Positions 53,621 to 61,718 of a DNA stretch of 64,000 bases are shown in pieces. The first letter of the stretch is position 1; each line of letters starts with the position of its first letter. A program made the position numbers and the translations under genes. Origin of the DNA: Mariniblastus fucicola (GTDB lineage Bacteria; Planctomycetota; Planctomycetia; Pirellulales; Pirellulaceae); assembly GCF_008087665.1 (NCBI RefSeq), contig NZ_CP042912.1:5208001-5272000 (forward strand), given 5' to 3'. The notes beneath the pieces are model-generated. The model was not told the DNA's origin and ran no database searches. It saw only the letters and a list, made by a program, of their open reading frames with translations.

Positions 53621-55069
53621 ATGTCAAAACTACCCAAGACGAATCGTCGCGACTTCATCAAGTCATCCGCAGCCATCGGTGCCGCCGCTTCGATCCCTTA
53701 CATCTGGACCAGTTCGTCGGCGCGGGCGATCGATCTGAACAGCAAGCCAACGATCGCAGCAATCGGTGTCGGCGGAAGTCGAGGCCGCTACAACCGGGGC
53801 GGCGGGATCGCCAATGGTGCGGCTCAGTTCGGCCAGATGATTGCCGTCTGCGATGTCGACAAACTGCACAATGAGGAGTTCAACGCGAAATACGACGGGA
53901 AACTGGGCATGTACCAGGATTACCGCAAGCTTTTTGAGAATGAGAAACCTGATGTGGTCACCATCGGAACGCCTGACCACTGGCACATCCCGATTGCATT
54001 GCATGCCCTGGAACATGGGGCTGACGTCTACTGCGAAAAGCCGCTGACGCTGACGATCGAAGAGGGAAAACTGATTCGCGAAGCGGCTGAAAAATCAGAT
54101 CGCGTTTTCCAGGTCGGAACGCAGCAACGCAGCACCAACCTGTTCATGTACGCCGTCGCAATCGTTCGCAGCGGTAGACTTGGTGACAACGTCGTGGCTC
54201 ACTGTGGCATCGACCCGGCACCGGTCGGCGGACCGTTCGAATCCACCAGCGTTCCGGAAGGTTTGGATTGGGATTTGTGGCTGGGCCCAACCGCGACGAA
54301 AGACTATTCCGAAGAGCGACGAAAGTACTTTCGCTGGTACCTTGAATATTCCGGCGGCAAGATGACGGACTGGGGTGCTCACCACGTCGACATCGCACAC
54401 TGGGCTCTCGACCTGGGCAGCAGCCCGGTGCAGAAAGTTTCTGGCAAGGGACAGATGACACCGATCGTTCCCGACGACTTTGACTGGAACGCATTCTTTG
54501 ACGGACAGGCTGATTTGCCGAACGCTTACAACGCAGCGACCAAGTTCAATATCGATCTGGACTTTGCCGGCGGGAAGAAGATCACGGTGAACCACCGTTA
54601 CAAATCGGGGAATACCGAATTCGGCAATGGCATTCTGTTTGAAGGCGACAAGGGTCGAATCTTTGTCAACCGCAGCAAGTTGCAAGGCTCTGTCGTCAAG
54701 GACATGTTCGGCGATAACCTTGAGAAGAAAACCAACGCGGATGGAAAACGCGTGGACAACTTCAAAGAGTGCATTGCTCGCCTGGACGAGAAAACGAAAG
54801 AGGAGTTCGACGCGGCGTTCAAGATGCTGTTCAAAGGCAGAAAACCAGCCTGGCACATGAAGAACTTCTTTGATTGTGTGCAGGATCGCGCGGAGCCGAT
54901 GTCGGACGTTGATAGCCATGTCAACACAATGAATTCGCTGCACATGTGCAACATCAATTTGATGCTGGGGCGCGACTTGAACTGGGACGGAACAAGTTTT
55001 GGCAGCGATGATCAGGCCAATGCCCTGATTCGCAGAAAGCGCCGTGAGGGATTCGAGCTGGGCGGCTAG
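53621..55069 (+). CDS. Gfo/Idh/MocA family oxidoreductase with Tat signal
   Basis: A 482-residue NAD(P)-dependent sugar oxidoreductase. The N-terminus is a Tat signal (NRRDFIKSSAAIGAAASIP). The Rossmann motif is IAAIGVGGSRGRYNRGG; the catalytic-site motif is CEKPLT with Lys140; GAHHVDIAHWALD holds the further conserved His/Asp. Export of NAD-dependent enzymes through Tat is a known planctomycete habit. Last gene of the sulfatase/GH86 group, 40 bases after it; it may process the released sugar, for example 3,6-anhydro-galactose, but that is inference. Confidence 0.9.
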   Translation: MSKLPKTNRRDFIKSSAAIGAAASIPYIWTSSSARAIDLNSKPTIAAIGVGGSRGRYNRGGGIANGAAQFGQMIAVCDVDKLHNEEFNAKYDGKLGMYQDYRKLFENEKPDVVTIGTPDHWHIPIALHALEHGADVYCEKPLTLTIEEGKLIREAAEKSDRVFQVGTQQRSTNLFMYAVAIVRSGRLGDNVVAHCGIDPAPVGGPFESTSVPEGLDWDLWLGPTATKDYSEERRKYFRWYLEYSGGKMTDWGAHHVDIAHWALDLGSSPVQKVSGKGQMTPIVPDDFDWNAFFDGQADLPNAYNAATKFNIDLDFAGGKKITVNHRYKSGNTEFGNGILFEGDKGRIFVNRSKLQGSVVKDMFGDNLEKKTNADGKRVDNFKECIARLDEKTKEEFDAAFKMLFKGRKPAWHMKNFFDCVQDRAEPMSDVDSHVNTMNSLHMCNINLMLGRDLNWDGTSFGSDDQANALIRRKRREGFELGG

Positions 55070-55280
55070 AAAATGTCGCTGCGGGCGATGGATGAGCGGG
55101 TTGGTTTCGGCGGGAGGTTCAAGGTCCTGCCGAAACATTTGCTCGCGAGCGTTCAGATTCAGCCTGAGTTTGAGTTGAGTTTTGGCTGGAGATCATCGTT
55201 TAGTGAACCGCAAACTTGTGAGTTGCCGAGCGAGCGGACCATCTCGAAGCGGACCAATCGGAACAGCGTTCGCGCATGAG

Positions 55281-55310
55281 TTCACAGGCTGGAAACCTAT
55301 GCCACCTAAG
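55281..55310 (-). repeat. REP-like repeat copy (family A)
   Basis: TTCACAGGCTGGAAACCTAT then GCCACC, overlapping the last codon of the convergent reductase gene. Confidence 0.8.
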
Positions 55311-56301
55311 TCGCGTTCACGTCGACGACGACGCGGCCTTTGACTTTGCCTTGGAGAATTTCGCTCCCAAGCGAAGGCACATCGGAGAGAGTCGCGGGCT
55401 GGATCATGGCTTCCAGCTTCTCCATCGGCAGATCCGAGGCGATTCGCTGCCAAGCTCGCAAGCGATTTTCGTAGGGCTGCATCACACTATCGATGCCCAA
55501 CAGATTTACGCCGCGAAGCAAAAACGGAATCACGCTGGCTGGAAGTTTTGCTCCGCCGGCAAGCCCGACTGCGGAAACCGAAGCGCCATATTTCAACTGC
55601 CCCAGGACTCGAGCCAGCATTTCGCCTCCGACAGCATCAACACAGCCCGCCCAGGTTTCGCGTTCGAGCGGCCGTTTGGTAACCGTGTCGATTTCGCTTC
55701 GCGGCACGATTCGCGTCGCGCCCAGCGACTTCAGATAGTCCGCAGTTTCGGGGCGTCCAGTCACGGCAGCAACTTCGTAGCCACGCTTTCCGAGAATCGT
55801 TGTAGCAACTGAACCGACTCCGCCAGCGGCTCCGGTGACGAGCACTTCACCATGATCCGGCTTGAGCCCATGGTCTTCGAGAGCCATAACAGCAAGCATC
55901 GCCGCGAATCCCGCCGTACCGACAGCCATCGCCTGACGCGTGGTAATTCCTTCCGGCAACGGCACCAACCAGTCGGCATTGACTCGAGCTTTCTGGCTGA
56001 AGCCTCCCCAATGCGATTCTCCAACGCGCCAACCGGTCAGCACAACCTGGTCGCCGACCGAATAACGTGAATCATCCGACGACTCAACGGTTCCCGCAAA
56101 GTCGATGCCTGGGACGTGAGGATAATTTCGCACCAGCCCATTGTTGGGCTGCAGGCAAAGTCCATCTTTGTAGTTAACCGTCGAGTACTCGACAGCGACG
56201 GTAACGTTGCCTTCGGGCAGTTGATCTTCGGTCAATTCAGTGACGGCAACGGAGACTTCGGTGTCGCTTACTTGCTCGACGACGATGGTATTGAAAGGCA
56301 T
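55306..56301 (-). CDS. YhdH/YhfP (AcuI) family quinone/acrylyl-CoA reductase
   Basis: A 331-residue medium-chain dehydrogenase/reductase without zinc. Signatures: STVNYKDGLCL, YPHVPGIDFAGTV, VLTGWRVGESHWGGFSQKA, VGTAGFAAMLAVMALEDHG and the NADPH fold VLVTGAAGGVGSVAT. These are the YhdH/AcuI subgroup; AcuI reduces acryloyl-CoA to propanoyl-CoA in marine bacteria metabolising dimethylsulfoniopropionate. Substrate here is not proven. Stands alone; its 5' side faces a small peptide gene. Confidence 0.9.
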   Translation of the reverse strand: MPFNTIVVEQVSDTEVSVAVTELTEDQLPEGNVTVAVEYSTVNYKDGLCLQPNNGLVRNYPHVPGIDFAGTVESSDDSRYSVGDQVVLTGWRVGESHWGGFSQKARVNADWLVPLPEGITTRQAMAVGTAGFAAMLAVMALEDHGLKPDHGEVLVTGAAGGVGSVATTILGKRGYEVAAVTGRPETADYLKSLGATRIVPRSEIDTVTKRPLERETWAGCVDAVGGEMLARVLGQLKYGASVSAVGLAGGAKLPASVIPFLLRGVNLLGIDSVMQPYENRLRAWQRIASDLPMEKLEAMIQPATLSDVPSLGSEILQGKVKGRVVVDVNAT

Positions 56302-56487
56302 GGAATTTTGAATTGGAGGGTGAAGTTCGGTTCGTGCCGACGAGTCAAACTTTCGGGACTGGTCAAAGCTCGACGGGCAAATGATTTTTCTTGCAGCTTC
56401 GATATTCTAACGTCGATATCGAAAGTGCATGGATGTGCAAATTACTTTCTCACGGACGGATCGTTTCGTACCCTGGAGGAACAGTCC
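56302..56487. promoter_or_regulatory. Divergent promoter region of the reductase and small peptide genes
   Basis: It contains an imperfect inverted repeat CTTCGATAT (56397-56405) against GATATCGAAAG (56415-56425), which could be an operator or a 5' leader hairpin of the small transcript. No convincing -35/-10 pair is seen. Confidence 0.3.
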
Positions 56488-56577
56488 ATGCCATTCGAAA
56501 ACTTACATTCAATTATCGCGATTGCGTTCACCGCAGTCTGGCTGATGGTCGGTCAATTTGCGTTTTCAAAAACGTGA
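56488..56577 (+). CDS. 29-residue single-helix membrane peptide
   Basis: ATG 56488 is preceded at seven bases by GGAGGA, one of the strongest ribosome sites in the window. The product MPFENLHSIIAIAF... has one membrane helix (about residues 8-26) and a short basic end (SKT). A rho-independent terminator follows 38 bases after the stop, so this is a complete short transcription unit. It may be a small regulator or accessory of a membrane complex. No family is recognised. An alternative is a non-coding small RNA with an incidental frame. Confidence 0.6.
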   Translation: MPFENLHSIIAIAFTAVWLMVGQFAFSKT

Positions 56578-56614
56578 CACAACCGCAACCACTAACATCG
56601 TGAACTCAAAGACA

Positions 56615-56643
56615 AACGCGGGCCGGTCGGTCCGCGTTTTTTT
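56615..56643 (+). terminator. Rho-independent terminator
   Basis: AACGCGG (56615-56621) pairs with CCGCGTT (56632-56638), with further GC pairing inside the loop, followed by a run of seven T (56637-56643). Confidence 0.9.
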
Positions 56644-56835
56644 GTGTCTGTTGAAAAGTCTGGGGCGACGGGAAGTCAAAACCAAACCTGATCACGCCCG
56701 AAACACGATAGCCTGAAGGCCGTGAACCGACGACAACACCCGCAAGTTCGCCTCGCATTTCCAATGTAGGCGTCAGCCCAAGCCGAGAGTTACCGCCGAC
56801 CGTGTTCGGAACGCGCAATGCACCGGAGGCCACGC

Positions 56836-58089
56836 CTACGACATGTCTGCGGTTTCGCCGCTTTTGGCTTTCTCGATGAACGGATCAAGGTCCTTGAAGA
56901 TGGCACCAGGATCGCCATCGAATACTCGACCAATCAACAGATCCGTTAAATTGCCAGCGTGTTGCGGGTAAGCTTTCATGAATCCACCAAAACTGAATTC
57001 CTTCGTGTAGAAAGCCCGAACCAACTTGCGGATCCACTTCACACCTTCCTCGAAATCGCCTGTCCACTTACCAAGCTGTTTCTCTGACAAATCGTTTTTG
57101 TGCAAGCCTTCTGCGACGGCTTCTCCGGCAAGCAAGCCTGACTTCAAGCCAAGATAGACGCCTGACGAGTAAATCGGATCAATGAAACCGCCAGCATCGC
57201 CCACCAGAACCCAACCGTTGCCAGCCTGTTTGGTGGTCGTATAAGAAAACTCTTTTGCAACCTGCAGCCGACCGGTTTGCGTCGCGTCACGAAGGCGCCG
57301 ACCGATTCCCGGGCAATTCTTTCGTTCCTGCTCGAAAGTCTCCTGGGGCGAGTTTCCTCGCTTGAGCAGAAAATCATTATCGGCCACCAACCCAACACTC
57401 ACCGTGCCGTCAGACAGCGGGATATACCAGAACCAGGCGTCCTTCGATTCCGTGTGCAAGATACAAGTCACCTCAGGGTTGCCGCCGCCGGCACGTTCCG
57501 CGTTTTCGAAATAACCCCAGATCGCAGCCTTTTTGAGATCGTCATAAACTTCACGCAACCCGTTTCGGTTGGCAATCATCGCCGACTGACCGGAAGCGTC
57601 GACGATCACCTTAGCGGAAAGCTCGCGTTCTTTTCCCTTCTCATCCAGAAAGGTGACTTTATGAGGCGACTTTGGCTTCAGTTCAATATCCAGCACACGG
57701 GTTTGGTCCGCACACGTTGCCCCGCGCTGAAAAGCTGCGTCGTAGAGCAACTTGTCAAAGTCCGCTCGCTTCACATGCCAGGACATGTTGCTTGGTCGAT
57801 CATCGTGCTCTGAGAAAATGAACGGCTTCGTTTCCTTGTCGCTCGCACTGACAAACTGGACGCCGTGCTTTTGCTGAAAGCCGACTCGATCCATTTCGTG
57901 GGCCAGGCCCAGACGTTCGAAAATCCAATACGCTTCCGGCATCAGCGACTCGCCCACATGTTCGCGAGGGAACTGATCACGCTCGATCAGCAGCGTTGAA
58001 AATCCCTGTTCGGCGACGATACAGGCCGCGGTGGATCCGGCAGGACCCGCTCCGATGACAAGACAGTCGTAACTTCGATTGGCAATCAT
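56836..58089 (-). CDS. FAD-dependent oxidoreductase/halogenase-like (geranylgeranyl-reductase superfamily)
   Basis: A 417-residue flavoprotein. FAD fold YDCLVIGAGPAGSTAACIVAEQG, then FPREHVGESLMP; VIVDASGQSAMI; the FAD-phosphate motif WVLVGDAGGFIDPIYSSG. Within it AWFWYIPLSDG reproduces the WxWxIP motif seen in flavin-dependent halogenases. The same motif also occurs in non-halogenating relatives, so the function could be halogenase, epoxidase or reductase. Stands alone; divergent from the M28 peptidase. Confidence 0.85.
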   Translation of the reverse strand: MIANRSYDCLVIGAGPAGSTAACIVAEQGFSTLLIERDQFPREHVGESLMPEAYWIFERLGLAHEMDRVGFQQKHGVQFVSASDKETKPFIFSEHDDRPSNMSWHVKRADFDKLLYDAAFQRGATCADQTRVLDIELKPKSPHKVTFLDEKGKERELSAKVIVDASGQSAMIANRNGLREVYDDLKKAAIWGYFENAERAGGGNPEVTCILHTESKDAWFWYIPLSDGTVSVGLVADNDFLLKRGNSPQETFEQERKNCPGIGRRLRDATQTGRLQVAKEFSYTTTKQAGNGWVLVGDAGGFIDPIYSSGVYLGLKSGLLAGEAVAEGLHKNDLSEKQLGKWTGDFEEGVKWIRKLVRAFYTKEFSFGGFMKAYPQHAGNLTDLLIGRVFDGDPGAIFKDLDPFIEKAKSGETADMS

Positions 58090-58374
58090 GACGGGCGCTT
58101 TATAGAGTTAAAGTCAGTTTTCAAATACATTCGAGCAGGGGATTTGACCGCACAAACTCGATCCAGACAACGGTTTTTACCGTGTTTCGCAACAGAGCGA
58201 CGCGTACAGTCCACGAATCTTCCGCGCAACTGGTCGCTCCCACGATCTTAAACCGCGTTTTGCGTGCCGCGTGTCCCCAAAAACAGAGTTACCAAGAAGT
58301 AAATCTGTTGTTAGTTTAATCGTAAACTTCATCTCCACCCTTCGAGCGAAATCCGAATTTCGCACTGAGTGCCC

Positions 58375-61300
58375 ATGTTCCGCCTCACATTCAACGCAAT
58401 CCGACCCCAATCACTGATCCGCCTGCTTGCGTTCGCCCCCCGAAAGCGGAGCCTGTTCGCTGCATTGGCGATGGCAGCCTCAGTATCGATCACGCTGGGT
58501 TCCGCGACAAAATGTCCTGCACAACAGGACGACAGCGTTGCGGACAAAGCAGAAAAGAAAGCGGAAGCGGTCGAGCCCAAGTTTCTCAGCGAAGTGCGAC
58601 AGCTTACTTTTGAAGGCCGGCGTGCTGGCGAAGGGTACTTCAGCCCCAGCGGCGACCAAATGGTTTTCCAGAGCGAGCGACTGGAAGAGAATCCGTTCTT
58701 TCAGATTTACGTTCTCGATTTTGAAACAGGAGACGTGAGCCCTGTTTCGCCCGGCCACGGAAAAACGACTTGTGCGTGGATCAACCCCGACGAAGAAACC
58801 GTGCTGTTCTCTTCGACTCATGACGACCCGGAAGCAGTCGCCAAACAGAAAGCCGAAATCGAGATGCGTGAATCGGGTACGCAGCGCCGGTACTCGTGGG
58901 ACTACGACGAAAACTACGAACTCTACGCCGGCAAACCTGGCTCGAAGGAGTACGTCAAGCTCACCGACGCCACAGGCTACGACGCCGAAGGTTCATACTC
59001 GCCCGATGGAAAGCTGATTGCTTTCGCGTCCAACCGAAACGCGTATTCCAAGCCGATGACCGAGGAGCAGAAAAAGAAGTTCGAAGTCGATCCGGCTTAC
59101 ATGATGGATCTGTTCATCATGAACGCGGACGGCTCCAACGTTCAGCAACTGACCGAAGCCCCGGGCTACGACGGCGGGCCTTTCTTTTCTCCGGACGGCA
59201 AACGAATTTGCTGGCGGCGTTTTAGCGAGAACGGCGCAACGGCCGAGATCATGACGATGAATATCGATGGCAGCGACAAACGCACACTGACCAAAATGGG
59301 AGCGCTCAGCTGGGCTCCTTTCTATCACCCGTCCGGCGACTATTTGATCTTCACGACGAACAAACACGGGTTCGCAAATTTCGAATTGTATCTGGTTGCT
59401 GCCGACGGGAAGTCTCCTCCGGTTCGCGTTACCGACACAGAGGGCTTTGACGGACTGGCAAGTTTCTCGCCGGATGGAAAGAAGCTGACATGGACTTCCA
59501 ATCGCAACGCGCAAAAGCAGTCTCAGATTTACCTGGCGAACTGGAACGACAATCACGCCAGAAAATTGTTGGGGCTGGATCCCGATTCTGCTTCGATCCG
59601 CGAAGCATTTGAAATTGGATTGCGATCCGCAAAAGAATCCAACGCTGCGTTTCGCGATTCGGATATCGCCCGCCACGTGCAGTATCTCTGTCGCAATGAC
59701 CTTGCTGGCCGCATGACGGGCTCGAAAGGCGAACGTATGGCAACCGCGTACGTTGCGGCTTACTTTGATTACCTTGGCATCAAGCCTGCCGGCGATGACG
59801 GAACATGGTTTCAAACCTTCGAATTCCCTGATGGTGCCGAAGCAGGACCGGGCAACGTGCTTTCGATGAAAACGGGTGTCGGCGGGTCGACAGCGTTGGC
59901 AACCGATGTGGATTGGCGCCCGCTATCGTTCTCGGGCAACACTTCTGTCGAATCGGCAGACGTTGTTTTCGCCGGCTATGGAATCGTGGCTGAAAAGACG
60001 GACAAGTTCGAAGCCTACGACTCGTACAAAGGCCTCGACGTGAAAGGCAAGTGGGCGATGGTGTTCCGCTTTGTCCCCGAAGACGTCAGCCCTGAATTGC
60101 GTCAGCATCTTTCTTACCGTGGCGAGCTACGCAAAAAGTTGCTGTATGCGAGAGAGCAGGGTGCTGCGGGAATGATCGTTGTCAGTGGGCCTTCGTCAAA
60201 CGTCAACAACGAACTGATCCCTCTGTTCAATGACTTTTCTCCTTCCGGTTCGAGCATCGCAGCGATCAGCATCACGGACTCGGTGGCCCAAAAACTGCTT
60301 GGTGAACAAAAGCTCGGCTCGTTGCAGAAATCCTATGACGACGGAACCAAACAGGCCGGTTTCGCTCTGGAAAACGTTTCTGTTGCAGCCCAAACAGACA
60401 TCAAAAAGATCATCGGAAGTGGACGTAACGTAGTTGGCCGCCTGATCGTCGGCGACGCTCCTTCGGAGAAAGTCATCGTCGTCGGAGCTCACATCGACCA
60501 CCTTGGTCAGGGTAAAACGGGCGGCTCACTGGCTCGCGAGAACGAGAAATCGCAAATCCACTTCGGTGCCGACGACAACGCTTCGGGGATCGCCGGCATG
60601 CTGGAGATCGCGGAGTACATTTCGAAGCTGAAGAAGGACGGCAAGACGAAACTGAAACACGACATTGTTTTCGCCGGATGGTCAGGAGAAGAACTTGGGC
60701 TCCACGGCTCGAAACATTTCGCAAAAAGATGGCCGGGTTTGATGGAAGACGCGATGGACAAGACCAAGCCGAGAGAAAAAGATTCGTTCCACGATTTCAT
60801 TATTGGCGTCGCGAAAGATGGAAGCCTGAGCCTGAACGATTCAGCTACCACGCTTGATGAGCTTGGGAAAGAAATTGCCGTGGTCGTCAAACTGGCTCCT
60901 GATTTCCCTGTTGAGATACTTGCTCATGCGGATGTCAAAGTCAGCGAAGTCGAGAAGGTAAAGAAAGTTCTGTTCGACTCGGGACTGAAAACGGTAAAAG
61001 TAGGAGTCCTGAATCCTGCCATCGACCCGACGGCAGATCGCAGCGTAATCGCGGCGCTCAACATGGACATGATCGGTCGACTGGAAGACAAACTGGTGCT
61101 GCAGGGAATCGGCAGCAGCGACGGTTGGAGTCGGATGATCGAAACCAGCAACGCTGTCATTGGATTGCCACTGACGCTGAACTCGGACACCGAACTTCCG
61201 ACCGATGCGACATCGTTCTATAAAGTCGGCGTTCCGATCCTGTCGGCCTTCACCGGTTCGCACAAGGATTACCACACGCCTCGCGACACGCCGGAAAAGC

Positions 61301-61695
61301 TCAACTATCCGGAAGCTGCCAGAATCGCAAAACTGATGGGGTTGGTAACGCGAAAGCTGAGCATTGCCGAAACGCAACTGGCCTGGAAACGTCATGAGCC
61401 GAAACAGAAGATGGCAATGCGTGGCGGCGGGCGAGCCTATCTGGGGACCGTCCCCGACTACGGCGCCGACGTCGTGGGTGTTAAACTGGACGACGTCAAA
61501 AGCGGTGGACCGGCTCAACAGGCTGGTGTTCGCGGCGGAGACGTTATCCTTGAACTCGCCGGAACAAAAATCGAAAACATCTACGACTACACAGCCGTGA
61601 TCGATCGACTGAAGCCGGGGCAAAAGGTAAAAATCAGAATCCAACGCGGCACGGAAACCATGGAGCTTGAGTTGACACCTGGCTCCCGCCAGTAA
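58375..61695 (+). CDS. M28 family aminopeptidase with TolB-like propeller and PDZ domain
   Basis: A 1106-residue exported protein. After an N-terminal signal/anchor (SLFAALAMAASVSITLGSA) comes a TolB/WD40-type propeller (about 60-400; repeats like YSPDGKLIAFASNR, FFSPDGKRICWRR, FSPDGKKLTWTSNR). A protease-associated insert (about 500-640) precedes the M28 catalytic domain: VVGAHIDHLGQG, GADDNASGIAG, WSGEELGLHGSKHF, NMDMIGRL and SHKDYHTPRDTPEK with the zinc ligands. A C-terminal PDZ (about 1010-1100; SGGPAQQAGVRGGDVILEL) likely positions substrates. ATG 58375 is preferred to GTG 58369. Confidence 0.92.
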   Translation: MFRLTFNAIRPQSLIRLLAFAPRKRSLFAALAMAASVSITLGSATKCPAQQDDSVADKAEKKAEAVEPKFLSEVRQLTFEGRRAGEGYFSPSGDQMVFQSERLEENPFFQIYVLDFETGDVSPVSPGHGKTTCAWINPDEETVLFSSTHDDPEAVAKQKAEIEMRESGTQRRYSWDYDENYELYAGKPGSKEYVKLTDATGYDAEGSYSPDGKLIAFASNRNAYSKPMTEEQKKKFEVDPAYMMDLFIMNADGSNVQQLTEAPGYDGGPFFSPDGKRICWRRFSENGATAEIMTMNIDGSDKRTLTKMGALSWAPFYHPSGDYLIFTTNKHGFANFELYLVAADGKSPPVRVTDTEGFDGLASFSPDGKKLTWTSNRNAQKQSQIYLANWNDNHARKLLGLDPDSASIREAFEIGLRSAKESNAAFRDSDIARHVQYLCRNDLAGRMTGSKGERMATAYVAAYFDYLGIKPAGDDGTWFQTFEFPDGAEAGPGNVLSMKTGVGGSTALATDVDWRPLSFSGNTSVESADVVFAGYGIVAEKTDKFEAYDSYKGLDVKGKWAMVFRFVPEDVSPELRQHLSYRGELRKKLLYAREQGAAGMIVVSGPSSNVNNELIPLFNDFSPSGSSIAAISITDSVAQKLLGEQKLGSLQKSYDDGTKQAGFALENVSVAAQTDIKKIIGSGRNVVGRLIVGDAPSEKVIVVGAHIDHLGQGKTGGSLARENEKSQIHFGADDNASGIAGMLEIAEYISKLKKDGKTKLKHDIVFAGWSGEELGLHGSKHFAKRWPGLMEDAMDKTKPREKDSFHDFIIGVAKDGSLSLNDSATTLDELGKEIAVVVKLAPDFPVEILAHADVKVSEVEKVKKVLFDSGLKTVKVGVLNPAIDPTADRSVIAALNMDMIGRLEDKLVLQGIGSSDGWSRMIETSNAVIGLPLTLNSDTELPTDATSFYKVGVPILSAFTGSHKDYHTPRDTPEKLNYPEAARIAKLMGLVTRKLSIAETQLAWKRHEPKQKMAMRGGGRAYLGTVPDYGADVVGVKLDDVKSGGPAQQAGVRGGDVILELAGTKIENIYDYTAVIDRLKPGQKVKIRIQRGTETMELELTPGSRQ

Positions 61696-61718
61696 AGTCG
61701 ACTTCAACAGGCAAACGC

